Both the position numbers and the translations under genes were made by a program. Positions 25,288 through 33,177 of a stretch of DNA of 43,931 nucleotides are shown piece after piece. This stretch comes from Acidobacteriaceae bacterium (lineage in GTDB: Bacteria; Acidobacteriota; Terriglobia; Terriglobales; Acidobacteriaceae), in the NCBI GenBank assembly GCA_003140075.1, contig PLIO01000245.1, positions 1 through 43,931 of the forward strand. The letters run 5' to 3'. The notes beneath the pieces were generated by a model, which was given only the letters and a program-made list of their open reading frames with translations, was not told the origin of the DNA and did no database searches. Every line of letters begins with the position of its first letter. Positions within the stretch are counted from its first letter, which is position 1.

Positions 25288-26841
25288 ATGAACCCTTCGA
25301 GGCATAGCGTTAATGGGGTGATCTTTCCTCGCTGTAGTGGAATCCTTCTCCACGTCACGTCCTTGCCCGGCGGCCATGGTATTGGCGATCTGGGAAGTTC
25401 CGCTTATGAGTTTGTGGACTTCCTGGCCGAGTCAGGACAAAAAATCTGGCAAGTATTGCCGTTGAGTCCAACGGGATACGGCGATTCCCCTTACCAGTGC
25501 TTTTCGGCATTTGCCGGCAATCCTCTATTAATCGATTTGAGAGCACTTCGGGAACAAGGCCTGCTGTCGCTGCAAGACCTGACCAATGTACCGGATCTCC
25601 ATGAGGAGCGCGTCGAGTACGGCTGTGTAATCGACTGTAAACACGGACTAATTCGCAAAGCCGCTCACACGTTCCTTGCGGATGGTGCCCCGACTGACCG
25701 TGGCGCCTTCGACATTTTTTGTCAGAACAACACCGATTGGCTGGACGACTACGCGCTCTTCATGGCGTGCAAGGCGGTCTACAAGGACGCTGTCTGGGTG
25801 AATTGGGACCCGGGAATTCGACATCGACGCACCGCCGCGCTAATGGAATGGCAACAGAGACTGTCGTCCGAAACCGAGGTCCACAAGTTTGCGCAGTTCG
25901 AATTTTTCCGGCAATGGGAAAAGCTGAAAACGCGCTGCAGTCGTTGCGGGATAAGGATCATGGGCGACATCCCAATCTATGTCGCTCACGACAGTGCGGA
26001 TGTATGGGCTCACCCGGAATTATTTCGTCTGGATGAGCAAGACAGACCCACCGCGGTAGCGGGTGTTCCTCCCGACTATTTCAGCGCGACAGGTCAACTT
26101 TGGGGCAACCCTCTCTATCGGTGGGATGTGTCGGCTGCTTCCGGTCACCGCTGGTGGATTAATCGCTGCCGGGCATCTCTGAAACTGTTCGATCTTGTGC
26201 GACTGGATCACTTCCGCGGCTTCCAGGCCCACTGGGAAGTCCCAGCCAGCGCCTCGACGGCGGCTGGAGGCAAATGGGTCAAGGGTCCTGGCGCGGAGTT
26301 TTTCCACGCCTTGCAAGCTGAATTGAAAGAACTGCCGTTTGTTGCCGAAAACCTCGGCGTGATTACTCCTGAGGTCGAAGCCCTTCGCCAGCAGTTTGGG
26401 TTTCCCGGCATGAGCCTGCTCCAGTTTGCCTTCGGAAACGATCCCCAAGGGCCTACCTTCCGCCCTCACAATTATTCTCGCGAACTTGCGGCGTATACCG
26501 GCGGACACGACAACGACACCACGGTTGGGTGGTGGACCAGTTCGGGTGTAGGGGAGAGCACTCGAAGCGCAGAAGACATCCGCAAGGAACGCGATTTCAC
26601 CCGAGCATACTTGGGGTTTCAAACCGAGCCGGTCAATTGGGTGTTCATTCGCACCGTGTTGGCATCCGTGGCCGCTATCGCCATCATCCCCTTACAAGAC
26701 GTACTAGGTCTTGGCAGTGAAGCACGAATGAATTTGCCCGGCACAGTCACCGGAAACTGGAAATGGCGTTACAAACCGAAGGCTTTGACGAAGGAAGTGA
26801 GTGAACAGTTACGAAGGCTCACACTCCTCTACGATCGCTGA
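25288..26841 (+). CDS. malQ: 4-alpha-glucanotransferase (amylomaltase)
   Basis: A ~517-residue GH77 enzyme that transfers alpha-1,4-glucan segments between maltooligosaccharides or glycogen fragments. The start of the family is clear (RCSGILLHVTSLPGGHGIGDLG). GDIPIYVAHDSADVWAHPELF, the nucleophile Asp in VRLDHFRGF, the acid/base Glu in VAENLGVITPEV and the third carboxylate in GGHDNDTTVGWW are present. It ends RMNLPGTVTGNWKWRY, as expected. The frame is open back to 25102, but homology begins near here. ATG 25288 is the best codon although no ribosome site is seen, so a few residues may be off. It is divergent from otsA in the compatible-solute island. Confidence 0.93.
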   Translation: MNPSRHSVNGVIFPRCSGILLHVTSLPGGHGIGDLGSSAYEFVDFLAESGQKIWQVLPLSPTGYGDSPYQCFSAFAGNPLLIDLRALREQGLLSLQDLTNVPDLHEERVEYGCVIDCKHGLIRKAAHTFLADGAPTDRGAFDIFCQNNTDWLDDYALFMACKAVYKDAVWVNWDPGIRHRRTAALMEWQQRLSSETEVHKFAQFEFFRQWEKLKTRCSRCGIRIMGDIPIYVAHDSADVWAHPELFRLDEQDRPTAVAGVPPDYFSATGQLWGNPLYRWDVSAASGHRWWINRCRASLKLFDLVRLDHFRGFQAHWEVPASASTAAGGKWVKGPGAEFFHALQAELKELPFVAENLGVITPEVEALRQQFGFPGMSLLQFAFGNDPQGPTFRPHNYSRELAAYTGGHDNDTTVGWWTSSGVGESTRSAEDIRKERDFTRAYLGFQTEPVNWVFIRTVLASVAAIAIIPLQDVLGLGSEARMNLPGTVTGNWKWRYKPKALTKEVSEQLRRLTLLYDR

Positions 26842-26865
26842 GATCGCCCGTCTGGCTTCACGGAA

Positions 26866-26892
26866 CTGTTCTTCAAGGTTTCTCTTGAACAG
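26866..26892. terminator. weak hairpin between convergent malQ and membrane-protein genes
   Basis: CTGTTCTTCAAG and CTTGAACAG can pair with a small bulge around GTTTCT in the 98-bp convergent gap. There is no T-tract, so its role as terminator is uncertain. Confidence 0.25.
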
Positions 26893-26939
26893 ATCGTTCC
26901 GATCATTCCGATGGAACGCGTTTTGCCGAGTCGCTTGCT

Positions 26940-27644
26940 CTAGAGCGGCGACAGTTCGTCTTCGTTTTCTTCTTTCTTCCCGCGAACGAACTTCTTCTCC
27001 AGGAAACGCTGAGCCAGACCTCTGCCGCCCATGCCGAAAGCGATGGCCAAGCCGAACATCAGGGCTCCGAAGGCGATTCCGAAGGCAACCAGCATGGTCT
27101 GCTCTGCCAGACCCAGTTCTTCAAAGACGATGGACAATACGAAAACGATGATGATGCTGCGGACAGCGAGACTCAAAACCCGGGGTGAGGGCACATTGGC
27201 ATTTACCGCAGCCAAAAGGGCGGCGCGAGAAAAAAAACTGGCTGACAACAGTCCTAGAAACAAAATGAACATGGCTACGAATAGACGCGGCACGAAAAGA
27301 AAGAATCTTGCGATCTGCTCCTGCAGACCCAGGATCCCGAGCACACTCACGCCCAGCAGAATGAAGCCGAGCCAAGCCACCCAGAAAACGAACCGGGTCA
27401 ACAGTTCCGTCGCCGAGGGCAGAGCGGCTCGGGTGAGCAGTTGAGAAGCGCCTGCGTTTTCTGAAAGCTTGTCGAACTTGATGAGCTTCAGAATGCTGCG
27501 CAGAACCACTTTCACAACGTACGCGATCACCCAGCCCGCAAATGCGAGGATCAGCATCACGATGAGACGAGGAAGGAAGTGGGCGAAGCCTCTGGCCAGA
27601 TCGTGCAGCGCCTGAATTAGTTCGCTGATAATCATTTCCCGCAT
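26940..27644 (-). CDS. conserved TM-helix membrane protein, mechanosensitive-channel-like
   Basis: A 234-residue inner-membrane protein with about five hydrophobic helices. It carries repeated TM-helix motifs of the family that includes CmpX and small-conductance mechanosensitive channel relatives. Examples are FLPRLIVMLILAFAGWVIAYVVK near the N-terminus and FVPRLFVAMFILFLGLLSASFFSRAAL. The C-terminus is a Gly-rich helix (GIAFGALMFGLAIAFGMGG) plus an acidic tail. No MscS beta domain is present. Its GAGG ribosome site overlaps the stop of the glycosyltransferase gene seven bases upstream, so it is co-transcribed. A role in turgor sensing alongside solute synthesis is plausible but inferred. 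Confidence 0.85.
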   Translation of the reverse strand: MREMIISELIQALHDLARGFAHFLPRLIVMLILAFAGWVIAYVVKVVLRSILKLIKFDKLSENAGASQLLTRAALPSATELLTRFVFWVAWLGFILLGVSVLGILGLQEQIARFFLFVPRLFVAMFILFLGLLSASFFSRAALLAAVNANVPSPRVLSLAVRSIIIVFVLSIVFEELGLAEQTMLVAFGIAFGALMFGLAIAFGMGGRGLAQRFLEKKFVRGKKEENEDELSPL

Positions 27645-27651
27645 AGTTACC

Positions 27652-28932
27652 TCACTCTCTCGATTTCCACATCTGCAGCAGATACGGTTTCAACCTCTCG
27701 AACTCAAGGCATAAGCCTTCGATATTGTTCTCGACGTCCTCCGCAGAAGCGTCGCGGTTCTCCATCAGGAAGGTGAACGCTCTCCCGCGGAAAATCGGCG
27801 CCAAGGCCTGGATGATGTGATCCCGACTGATTACGGACCTCTGATACGCGGCGGCAAACTCGTAAACCGTCTTGACCCACAATTCTCCAGAGTAATGAAA
27901 CTCCTCCTCTCCCTGGCGTGCGATTCGCTGAAGTTCTGCCAGGGTGGAGGGGGAAAGAATTGACTCAAAGACGGATTCCAATTCGGCAACCCCGGTCGAG
28001 AACATCTCTCGCAATCGTTTCCGATTTACCCGCAGCGGTTCTAGAAGCACTTCCTGGTCTGCCCCGGTCGTAGGAACCGGCCGGGAACCGGCCACAGTAC
28101 TCCAGACCGGAAAGTCCGGCTCCAATGCGGAGAACAGGGTGCCGACAGTTTGCCGCAGCGCCGGCACCAGGTCCGCCGCATGCCGCTCGATATGATCTTT
28201 TTCTCCAAGAAAGGACTGGCAGATCCGGTATCCTCCCGCGATCGCAGCTAGGGCGAAGCGGAGTTCGACACCAGTCCCGCCGGTTCCATCATTCCAGGCA
28301 TTTTGTGCAAGGAAATGACTTCCGAGACGGCTGGAAAATCCGAACTCCGGTGTGTATGCCTCACGGATTCCTACCCCGTAAAGTGCGCGGACCATCGGGT
28401 ACAGCAAGTTCGTTATAAGCAGCCCTTCAAACTTGTGTCTGCGATAGGTGGGGGTCACCAGATCGAAGCCGTCGCGACGAACGGGATGCAAAAGCTTTGC
28501 GAGCCATTCTGGTTCAATATTCGCGGACTCCGGTGACAGCACCACGCAGGCTTTGGCGCGGAGCAGTTCGGCGGCAGCCAGAATCGTTCGCAACGCAACT
28601 CCGCTCGCCGGGCTGCTCGCATACTGCGTGCTGATTGCGTGCAGCGTGCGGAGCGCGTACAGATTGGAGGCTGGGCGCACGTCATCGATAGAGGCGCCCG
28701 TCACCAGTTCGGTCGAGCCATCACGCGACCCCCCATCCGCATTAATGATGACGGCTCGCTCCCGAGGAAAACACTGTAGGATGCCACTCTGAATTGTGTG
28801 GACGATCGACCCGATAGTCTTGGCGTTGTTGTGAGTGGGCAAGCCCACAAGGATGTCTACTTCACCAACATTGATCAGCTGGCGAAGAAAATCATCCGTA
28901 AGAAAGGTTTCCTCTGCCAATTTCGTCTCCAT
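27652..28932 (-). CDS. GT-A fold glycosyltransferase, possible glucosylglycerate-type synthase
   Basis: A 426-residue cytoplasmic glycosyltransferase. The nucleotide-sugar site opens with VDILVGLPTHNNAKTIGSIV and VIINADGGSRDGSTE, the family-2/GT81-like pattern. Further blocks are VVLSPESANIEPEWLAKL and TPEFGFSSRLGSHFL. The C-terminal ~150 residues are helical (YSGELWVKTVYEFAAAYQRS). This layout is shared with bacterial enzymes making glucosylglycerate or mannosylglycerate-type solutes. Given treS upstream and otsBA, malQ nearby, compatible-solute synthesis is the favoured reading, but the acceptor is not shown by the sequence. It sits 69 bp behind treS and just before the TM-helix gene. Confidence 0.75.
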   Translation of the reverse strand: METKLAEETFLTDDFLRQLINVGEVDILVGLPTHNNAKTIGSIVHTIQSGILQCFPRERAVIINADGGSRDGSTELVTGASIDDVRPASNLYALRTLHAISTQYASSPASGVALRTILAAAELLRAKACVVLSPESANIEPEWLAKLLHPVRRDGFDLVTPTYRRHKFEGLLITNLLYPMVRALYGVGIREAYTPEFGFSSRLGSHFLAQNAWNDGTGGTGVELRFALAAIAGGYRICQSFLGEKDHIERHAADLVPALRQTVGTLFSALEPDFPVWSTVAGSRPVPTTGADQEVLLEPLRVNRKRLREMFSTGVAELESVFESILSPSTLAELQRIARQGEEEFHYSGELWVKTVYEFAAAYQRSVISRDHIIQALAPIFRGRAFTFLMENRDASAEDVENNIEGLCLEFERLKPYLLQMWKSRE

Positions 28933-29001
28933 GCGAATTCCCGACGCGTGCCCCTGGTGAAGACGCGCCGTGCCACATCGTTTCGATCAACCTACATTCG
29001 G

Positions 29002-30642
29002 CTATACTCGTCGCAGGCGGAACCAGTAAAACTGGTAAGGCCCCATCGTCAGCAGATAAGGCTGGTCGCCCACACGCGGAAACATATTCTGGCCAGACAT
29101 CTCGATCAGAATATTTCCCTTGTAGCGCCGCAGATCCAGTTCGACGGCTTGCGCCGTGCCCGAAAGATTGTTGACCACCAGCACCGCCTCGTTGCCCAGT
29201 CGCCGTACATAAGCCAAGATTCTGTGATTGGCTGGATAGAGAAACTCAATCGATCCTCTGCCGAACACTGCGGTAGATCTGCGGACGGTTATGATGCTGC
29301 GCATCCAATTGAGGAGCGAATGTTCGCTTGCTTTTTGCCGCAGCACGTTCACCGCTGGATAGCCATATACCGGATCCTGGATCAGGGGGGCATACAAGTG
29401 CTCCGGATCCGCGGCAGAAAATCCGCCGTTCCATTCCCCGCTCCACTGCATCGGAGTCCTTACCCCGTTGCGGTCGCCTAAATTGATGTTATCGCCCATT
29501 CCGATCTCATCGCCGTAATAAATGATAGGGGTACCCGGTAACGACATCAGCATCCCGTTCATCAACTCGATGCGCCTGCGGTCGTTGTTCAACAATGGAG
29601 CGAGCCGTCTCCGAATTCCGAGGTTCAGCCGCATCGTCTTGTCTTGGGCGTACATGTCGTACATGTAGTCGCGTTCCTCGTCGGTTACCATTTCCAGGGT
29701 CAGCTCGTCATGGTTGCGCAGGAACAGGGACCACTGGCACGACGGAGGGATTTCCGGAGTCTGCTGCAGGATTTCAGTGATGGGCTTGCGGTCTTCCAAT
29801 TTCAGCCCCATGAACATACGGGGCATCAGCGGAAAATGAAACGCCATGTGGAATTCATCTCCGTCACCGAAATAGGGGCGGAGATCCGCGGGCCACTGAT
29901 TGGCCTCCGCCAGAAGCATCCTGCCGGGGAAGTGTTCGTCAAGTTGTCGCCGCAACTCCTTCAGGATTTCGTGGGTCTCCAGCAAGTTCTCACAATTTGT
30001 GCCTTCCCGTTCCACCAAGTACGGCACCGCGTCGAGGCGGAAGGCGTCAACTCCCATCTCCAGCCAGAACTTCATCACATTCCACATCTGTTCCCGGACC
30101 GCGGGATTGTCGTAGTTGAGATCAGGTTGGTGACTAAAGAAGCGATGCCAGTAGTAGGATGTCGAAATCGGATCCCACGCCCAGTTGGACGTTTCCGCGT
30201 CGAGAAAAATGATACGGGTTCCCTGGTACCGGGTGTTGGTGTCACTCCAGACATACCAATCGCGGCGTGGATTGTCCTTCGAACTTCGCGACTCCTGGAA
30301 CCACGGGTGCTGATCGGAGGTGTGATTCAGGACCATTTCGATGATGACTCGAATTCCCCGGTCGTGGGCCGACCCCAGAAGCTTCCGGAAGTCCTCCAAT
30401 GTTCCGTAGCTGGAATGGACTGTGCTGTAATCCGCGATGTCGTAACCATCATCGCGTAGAGGCGAGGGGAAGAATGGCATCAGCCATATCGCGTTGATCC
30501 CTAGTTCCAGAAGGTAGTCGAGCTTCTCTTCCAGCCCCGGAAAATCACCAATGCCATCCCCGTTGCTGTCTTGGAACGTGCGGACGTGGACTTGATAGAC
30601 GATCGCATCCTTGTACCAAAGCACATCCTGGTGTAGTGGCAA
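29002..30642 (-). CDS. treS: trehalose synthase (maltose alpha-D-glucosyltransferase)
   Basis: A 546-residue GH13 enzyme that interconverts maltose and trehalose. Typical TreS blocks are WYKDAIVYQVHVRTFQDSNG, SPLRDDGYDIADY, VLNHTSDQHPWF, the nucleophile Asp in DAFRLDAVPYLVEREGTNC, acid/base Glu in MLLAEANQWPADL, and the transition-state Asp in LFLRNHDELTLEMV. IYYGDEIGMGDNINLGDRNG and RTPMQWS are also seen. There is no C-terminal maltokinase fusion. The start is taken as the TTG at 30642 because AGGAGG (30650-30655) lies seven bases before it; an upstream TTG (30663) in frame overlaps that site. It heads a three-gene minus-strand unit with the glycosyltransferase and TM-helix protein. With OtsAB it gives two trehalose routes. 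Confidence 0.95.
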   Translation of the reverse strand: MPLHQDVLWYKDAIVYQVHVRTFQDSNGDGIGDFPGLEEKLDYLLELGINAIWLMPFFPSPLRDDGYDIADYSTVHSSYGTLEDFRKLLGSAHDRGIRVIIEMVLNHTSDQHPWFQESRSSKDNPRRDWYVWSDTNTRYQGTRIIFLDAETSNWAWDPISTSYYWHRFFSHQPDLNYDNPAVREQMWNVMKFWLEMGVDAFRLDAVPYLVEREGTNCENLLETHEILKELRRQLDEHFPGRMLLAEANQWPADLRPYFGDGDEFHMAFHFPLMPRMFMGLKLEDRKPITEILQQTPEIPPSCQWSLFLRNHDELTLEMVTDEERDYMYDMYAQDKTMRLNLGIRRRLAPLLNNDRRRIELMNGMLMSLPGTPIIYYGDEIGMGDNINLGDRNGVRTPMQWSGEWNGGFSAADPEHLYAPLIQDPVYGYPAVNVLRQKASEHSLLNWMRSIITVRRSTAVFGRGSIEFLYPANHRILAYVRRLGNEAVLVVNNLSGTAQAVELDLRRYKGNILIEMSGQNMFPRVGDQPYLLTMGPYQFYWFRLRRV

Positions 30643-30649
30643 ACCGCTT

Positions 30650-30655
30650 CCTCCT
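30650..30655 (-). promoter_or_regulatory. Shine-Dalgarno site of treS fixing a TTG start
   Basis: AGGAGG with a seven-base spacer to TTG 30642-30640. Confidence 0.65.
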
Positions 30656-31045
30656 GGGGGCAATCTCAGTACCTTCCGCAGAGCGGGGCAACCCGCAAGT
30701 TTATCTGAATTGACGACTGGTAATGATTCTCGGACTTGCGGTTTGTGGTTGGCCGTGCGTACTTAGGACGGACATGCTGGTGACGCGGGGACGGAAGAAC
30801 GCGAAAAACGAAATTCGCATGGTCTCTGTTTTCAGGCATACCCATCAAGCCTCACGGCTCAGCATTTGAAAAAACCAAGCGCCGAGCCAACAGCCGAGTA
30901 GCAGATATTGTCTTGCCACCCGCGATCAAAAGCCAGCTGAAGGATAGGGCGAAGGAAGTTTCCCTGAAGAATTTGAGGCCACAAACAGCCACGATCCAGT
31001 GATTTGGAATTGGGGACTACGCCGGTAGTCCCTCAAATCCGTAAA
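30656..31045. other. 390-bp intergenic region upstream of treS
   Basis: No gene recognised. On the plus strand GCGGG-GCAA-CCCGC (30683-30696) forms a short GNRA hairpin, but it has no T-tract. The treS promoter must be here, although no convincing hexamer pair was found. Confidence 0.35.
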
Positions 31046-31122
<77 letters not shown>

Positions 31123-31392
31123 GGTTGATCATAAACAATGGCTTCGACATCGTCAAACCTTCCGACGCCGCTCTTTAACCTCCAGTTCTCGCGGAGGGCT
31201 TGCGGAGTTCTTTTCCAAGCCATGGAGAGACTCCTCGATCGATGTTTCCTACCAGCGCCTCATTCCTAGTTGAAGAACCGTCTCCTTCGATTGCCCGCCC
31301 TCGCATCCTATGGCACGTCGAGGGCATCGAACAGGTGCCAAGTTTGTAGTGTCGGTGTTTAAGCTACTGAAACAGCAAGGAGAATATTATTT
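31123..31392. other. 270-bp gap between tRNA and dps gene
   Basis: No gene seen. This region carries the upstream promoter of the Dps gene and the tRNA promoter (minus strand), neither clearly identifiable. Confidence 0.3.
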
Positions 31393-32028
31393 ATGCCCAA
31401 GAAAGATTTTGACGCAAAAGCACCCACCAGCGAGCGAGGGAAAGTAAGCGCACAGCCTCGTCTTCACCAGAGCTCTCCCGAAATTCAGGATTACGGCACA
31501 GTTTCGCACATGCTGCCTCTCGATCTGGAGGAGCCAATTCGCTTGGAAATGACCGAGCAACTTAATCTGCTGCTGGCCGATACCATGACCCTGCGCGATC
31601 TCTACAAGAAGTCGCATTGGCAAGTTGCCGGGCCGACTTTCTATCAGCTCCATCTCTTGTTTGACAAACACTTTGGCGAGCAATCGGAGATCGTGGATAC
31701 GATCGCCGAACGGATACAGCTCCTCGGTGGAATCTCGATTGCCATGGCCGCCGACGTGGCCGAGACCACGCGCATCGCGCGTCCGCCCCGCGGCAGGGAA
31801 GAAGTGCCGGTACAAATTTCGCGCCTGCTGGATGCGCATCAGATCATCATCGGCCACTGCCGCGAATTGGCAGAACTTGCGAATAAGCTAGGCGACGCCG
31901 GCACCAACGATCTGGTCGTCAGCGACGTGCTTCGCGCCAATGAATTGCAGGTCTGGTTCCTCAGCGAGCACTTGGTGGATGTGCCCCTTGTAAAGGCCGA
32001 CCAGACGCGATTGCGCGATGCCAGCTGA
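31393..32028 (+). CDS. dps: Dps-family ferritin-like DNA-protection protein
   Basis: A 211-residue miniferritin that oxidises and stores iron and shields DNA in stress. The core helices contain the Dps ferroxidase ligands in KKSHWQVAGPTFYQLHLLFD and the following KHFGEQSEIVDTIAERI. His, Asp and Glu are in the usual intersubunit positions. The protein has a ~50-residue N-terminal extension (basic, MPKKDFDAKAPTSERGK) and a ~35-residue tail, longer than the classic ~170-residue Dps; the N-terminal tail may bind DNA. AAGGAG about ten bases before the ATG supports the start. It stands alone. Confidence 0.92.
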   Translation: MPKKDFDAKAPTSERGKVSAQPRLHQSSPEIQDYGTVSHMLPLDLEEPIRLEMTEQLNLLLADTMTLRDLYKKSHWQVAGPTFYQLHLLFDKHFGEQSEIVDTIAERIQLLGGISIAMAADVAETTRIARPPRGREEVPVQISRLLDAHQIIIGHCRELAELANKLGDAGTNDLVVSDVLRANELQVWFLSEHLVDVPLVKADQTRLRDAS

Positions 32029-32102
32029 CTTCGGTCGCGAAATAAATCGAGCAGGCTCTCTCGTATGAGGCCTGCTCGATTGATTACGCAATTGCTTTTG
32101 GC

Positions 32103-33104
32103 TTATGTCCGGCTGTCCACTTTCAGATTGTCGTGGTCGTAGTACTCATAGGCCGACATCGGTTTCTCGCCGCCCTTTTTCCAGGTGCGCGAGTCAGCAG
32201 GCAGCTTGTTCAGAACACTCGCCATTTCACGGATGTGCATTGCCACCGTGCCGCAGCATGCTCCAATAAAGTTGATGCCGATATCGCGTGCCTGCACCGC
32301 GTATCCCCCCATTTCTTTTCGCGTGAGTTGCAGAGGATCGAGGGCGTAAGGAAACTCGGGCAGGCTGGTGAAATCGGGTTTTTCTTTCGGAGTGCGGTAT
32401 GCGACCGGCTGACATGCCAGATATCCCGAAACCGCTTTGCGCATCTGTTCCATCGGTCCCAGCATGTGCTCAGGAGGGCGCAGGCAATTCATGCCAACAA
32501 TGTCGGCGCCAGCATCGAACAGAGCGTTTGCGGCGTCGGCTGCGTTCTTGCCGTCGGTGGTTTCATCTTTGTTCTCGAAACATATCGTCACCATCGTGGG
32601 CAAACCGGTCTTCTTTCCGCGTTCCACCGCAATCAGCGCCTCGCCCAGCCAGGAGAACGTTTCACCGATGATGAAGTCCACGCCTTCTTCCACTTGCACC
32701 GCCAGTTGTTCGTCGAAGGTCTTCCGCACCCGGTCGGCGGCCGACACGCTGCCGGGTTCGTACATCCATGTCAGACTCAGGTTTCCCGCAACCAGGCAGC
32801 GATCTCCCGCAACTTCACGCGCAATGCGGACTGCGGCTCGATTCAAGTCCTGCAATCGATCCTCAAGTCCGACGGTCGCCAGCTTGTCCCGGCTCGCATA
32901 GAAGGTCAGTGCCTGCAGCACTTCAGATCCCGCTTCGCGAAATTCCACGTGCAACTCGCGCAACGCCTCCGGATGCGTCAGCACCACTTCCGGCGTGAAC
33001 GGACCTGCGCGCACCCACCCGCGCTTCTCCAGTTCCAGCAGGTATCCGCCATCGCCCAACACGGGGCCTTCTTTCAGCCTTTCCAGAATGCCTTTCTTTT
33101 TCAT
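32103..33104 (-). CDS. homocysteine S-methyltransferase family protein, BHMT-like
   Basis: A 333-residue zinc-dependent methyltransferase of the betaine-homocysteine methyltransferase group, moving a methyl group to a thiol such as homocysteine. The three zinc cysteines are visible: Cys207 in GMNCLRPPEH and Cys283-Cys284 in GACCGTVAMHI, as in BHMT (…NC…, …GGCCG…). The barrel start (LKEGPVLGDGGYLLELEKRG) and QALTFYASRDKL fit the family. The methyl donor is not shown by the sequence. AGGAG six bases before the ATG is a good ribosome site. It sits 73 bp behind the FAD oxidoreductase gene on the same strand and near a Rieske oxygenase, so the donor may be a methylated amine. Confidence 0.9.
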   Translation of the reverse strand: MKKKGILERLKEGPVLGDGGYLLELEKRGWVRAGPFTPEVVLTHPEALRELHVEFREAGSEVLQALTFYASRDKLATVGLEDRLQDLNRAAVRIAREVAGDRCLVAGNLSLTWMYEPGSVSAADRVRKTFDEQLAVQVEEGVDFIIGETFSWLGEALIAVERGKKTGLPTMVTICFENKDETTDGKNAADAANALFDAGADIVGMNCLRPPEHMLGPMEQMRKAVSGYLACQPVAYRTPKEKPDFTSLPEFPYALDPLQLTRKEMGGYAVQARDIGINFIGACCGTVAMHIREMASVLNKLPADSRTWKKGGEKPMSAYEYYDHDNLKVDSRT

Positions 33105-33118
33105 GCTCGCTCCTGGGT

Positions 33119-33137
33119 AGTTGATAGCTACTCAACT
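33119..33137. repeat. 19-bp inverted repeat upstream of the BHMT-like gene
   Basis: AGTTGA-TAGCTAC-TCAACT has perfect 6-bp arms, with GTAG...CTAC nested in it. It lies 15 bp upstream of the start codon, between the BHMT-like and oxidoreductase genes. It could be an operator or a hairpin controlling the downstream gene. Confidence 0.4.
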
Positions 33138-33177
33138 GCATTTCTCTTTGACGAGATGTTCGCGCGCGAACTCGAAT

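Noticed and set aside
30683-30696. GCGGG-GCAA-CCCGC hairpin as a terminator
   Set aside because: No T-tract and no gene ends beside it in that direction.
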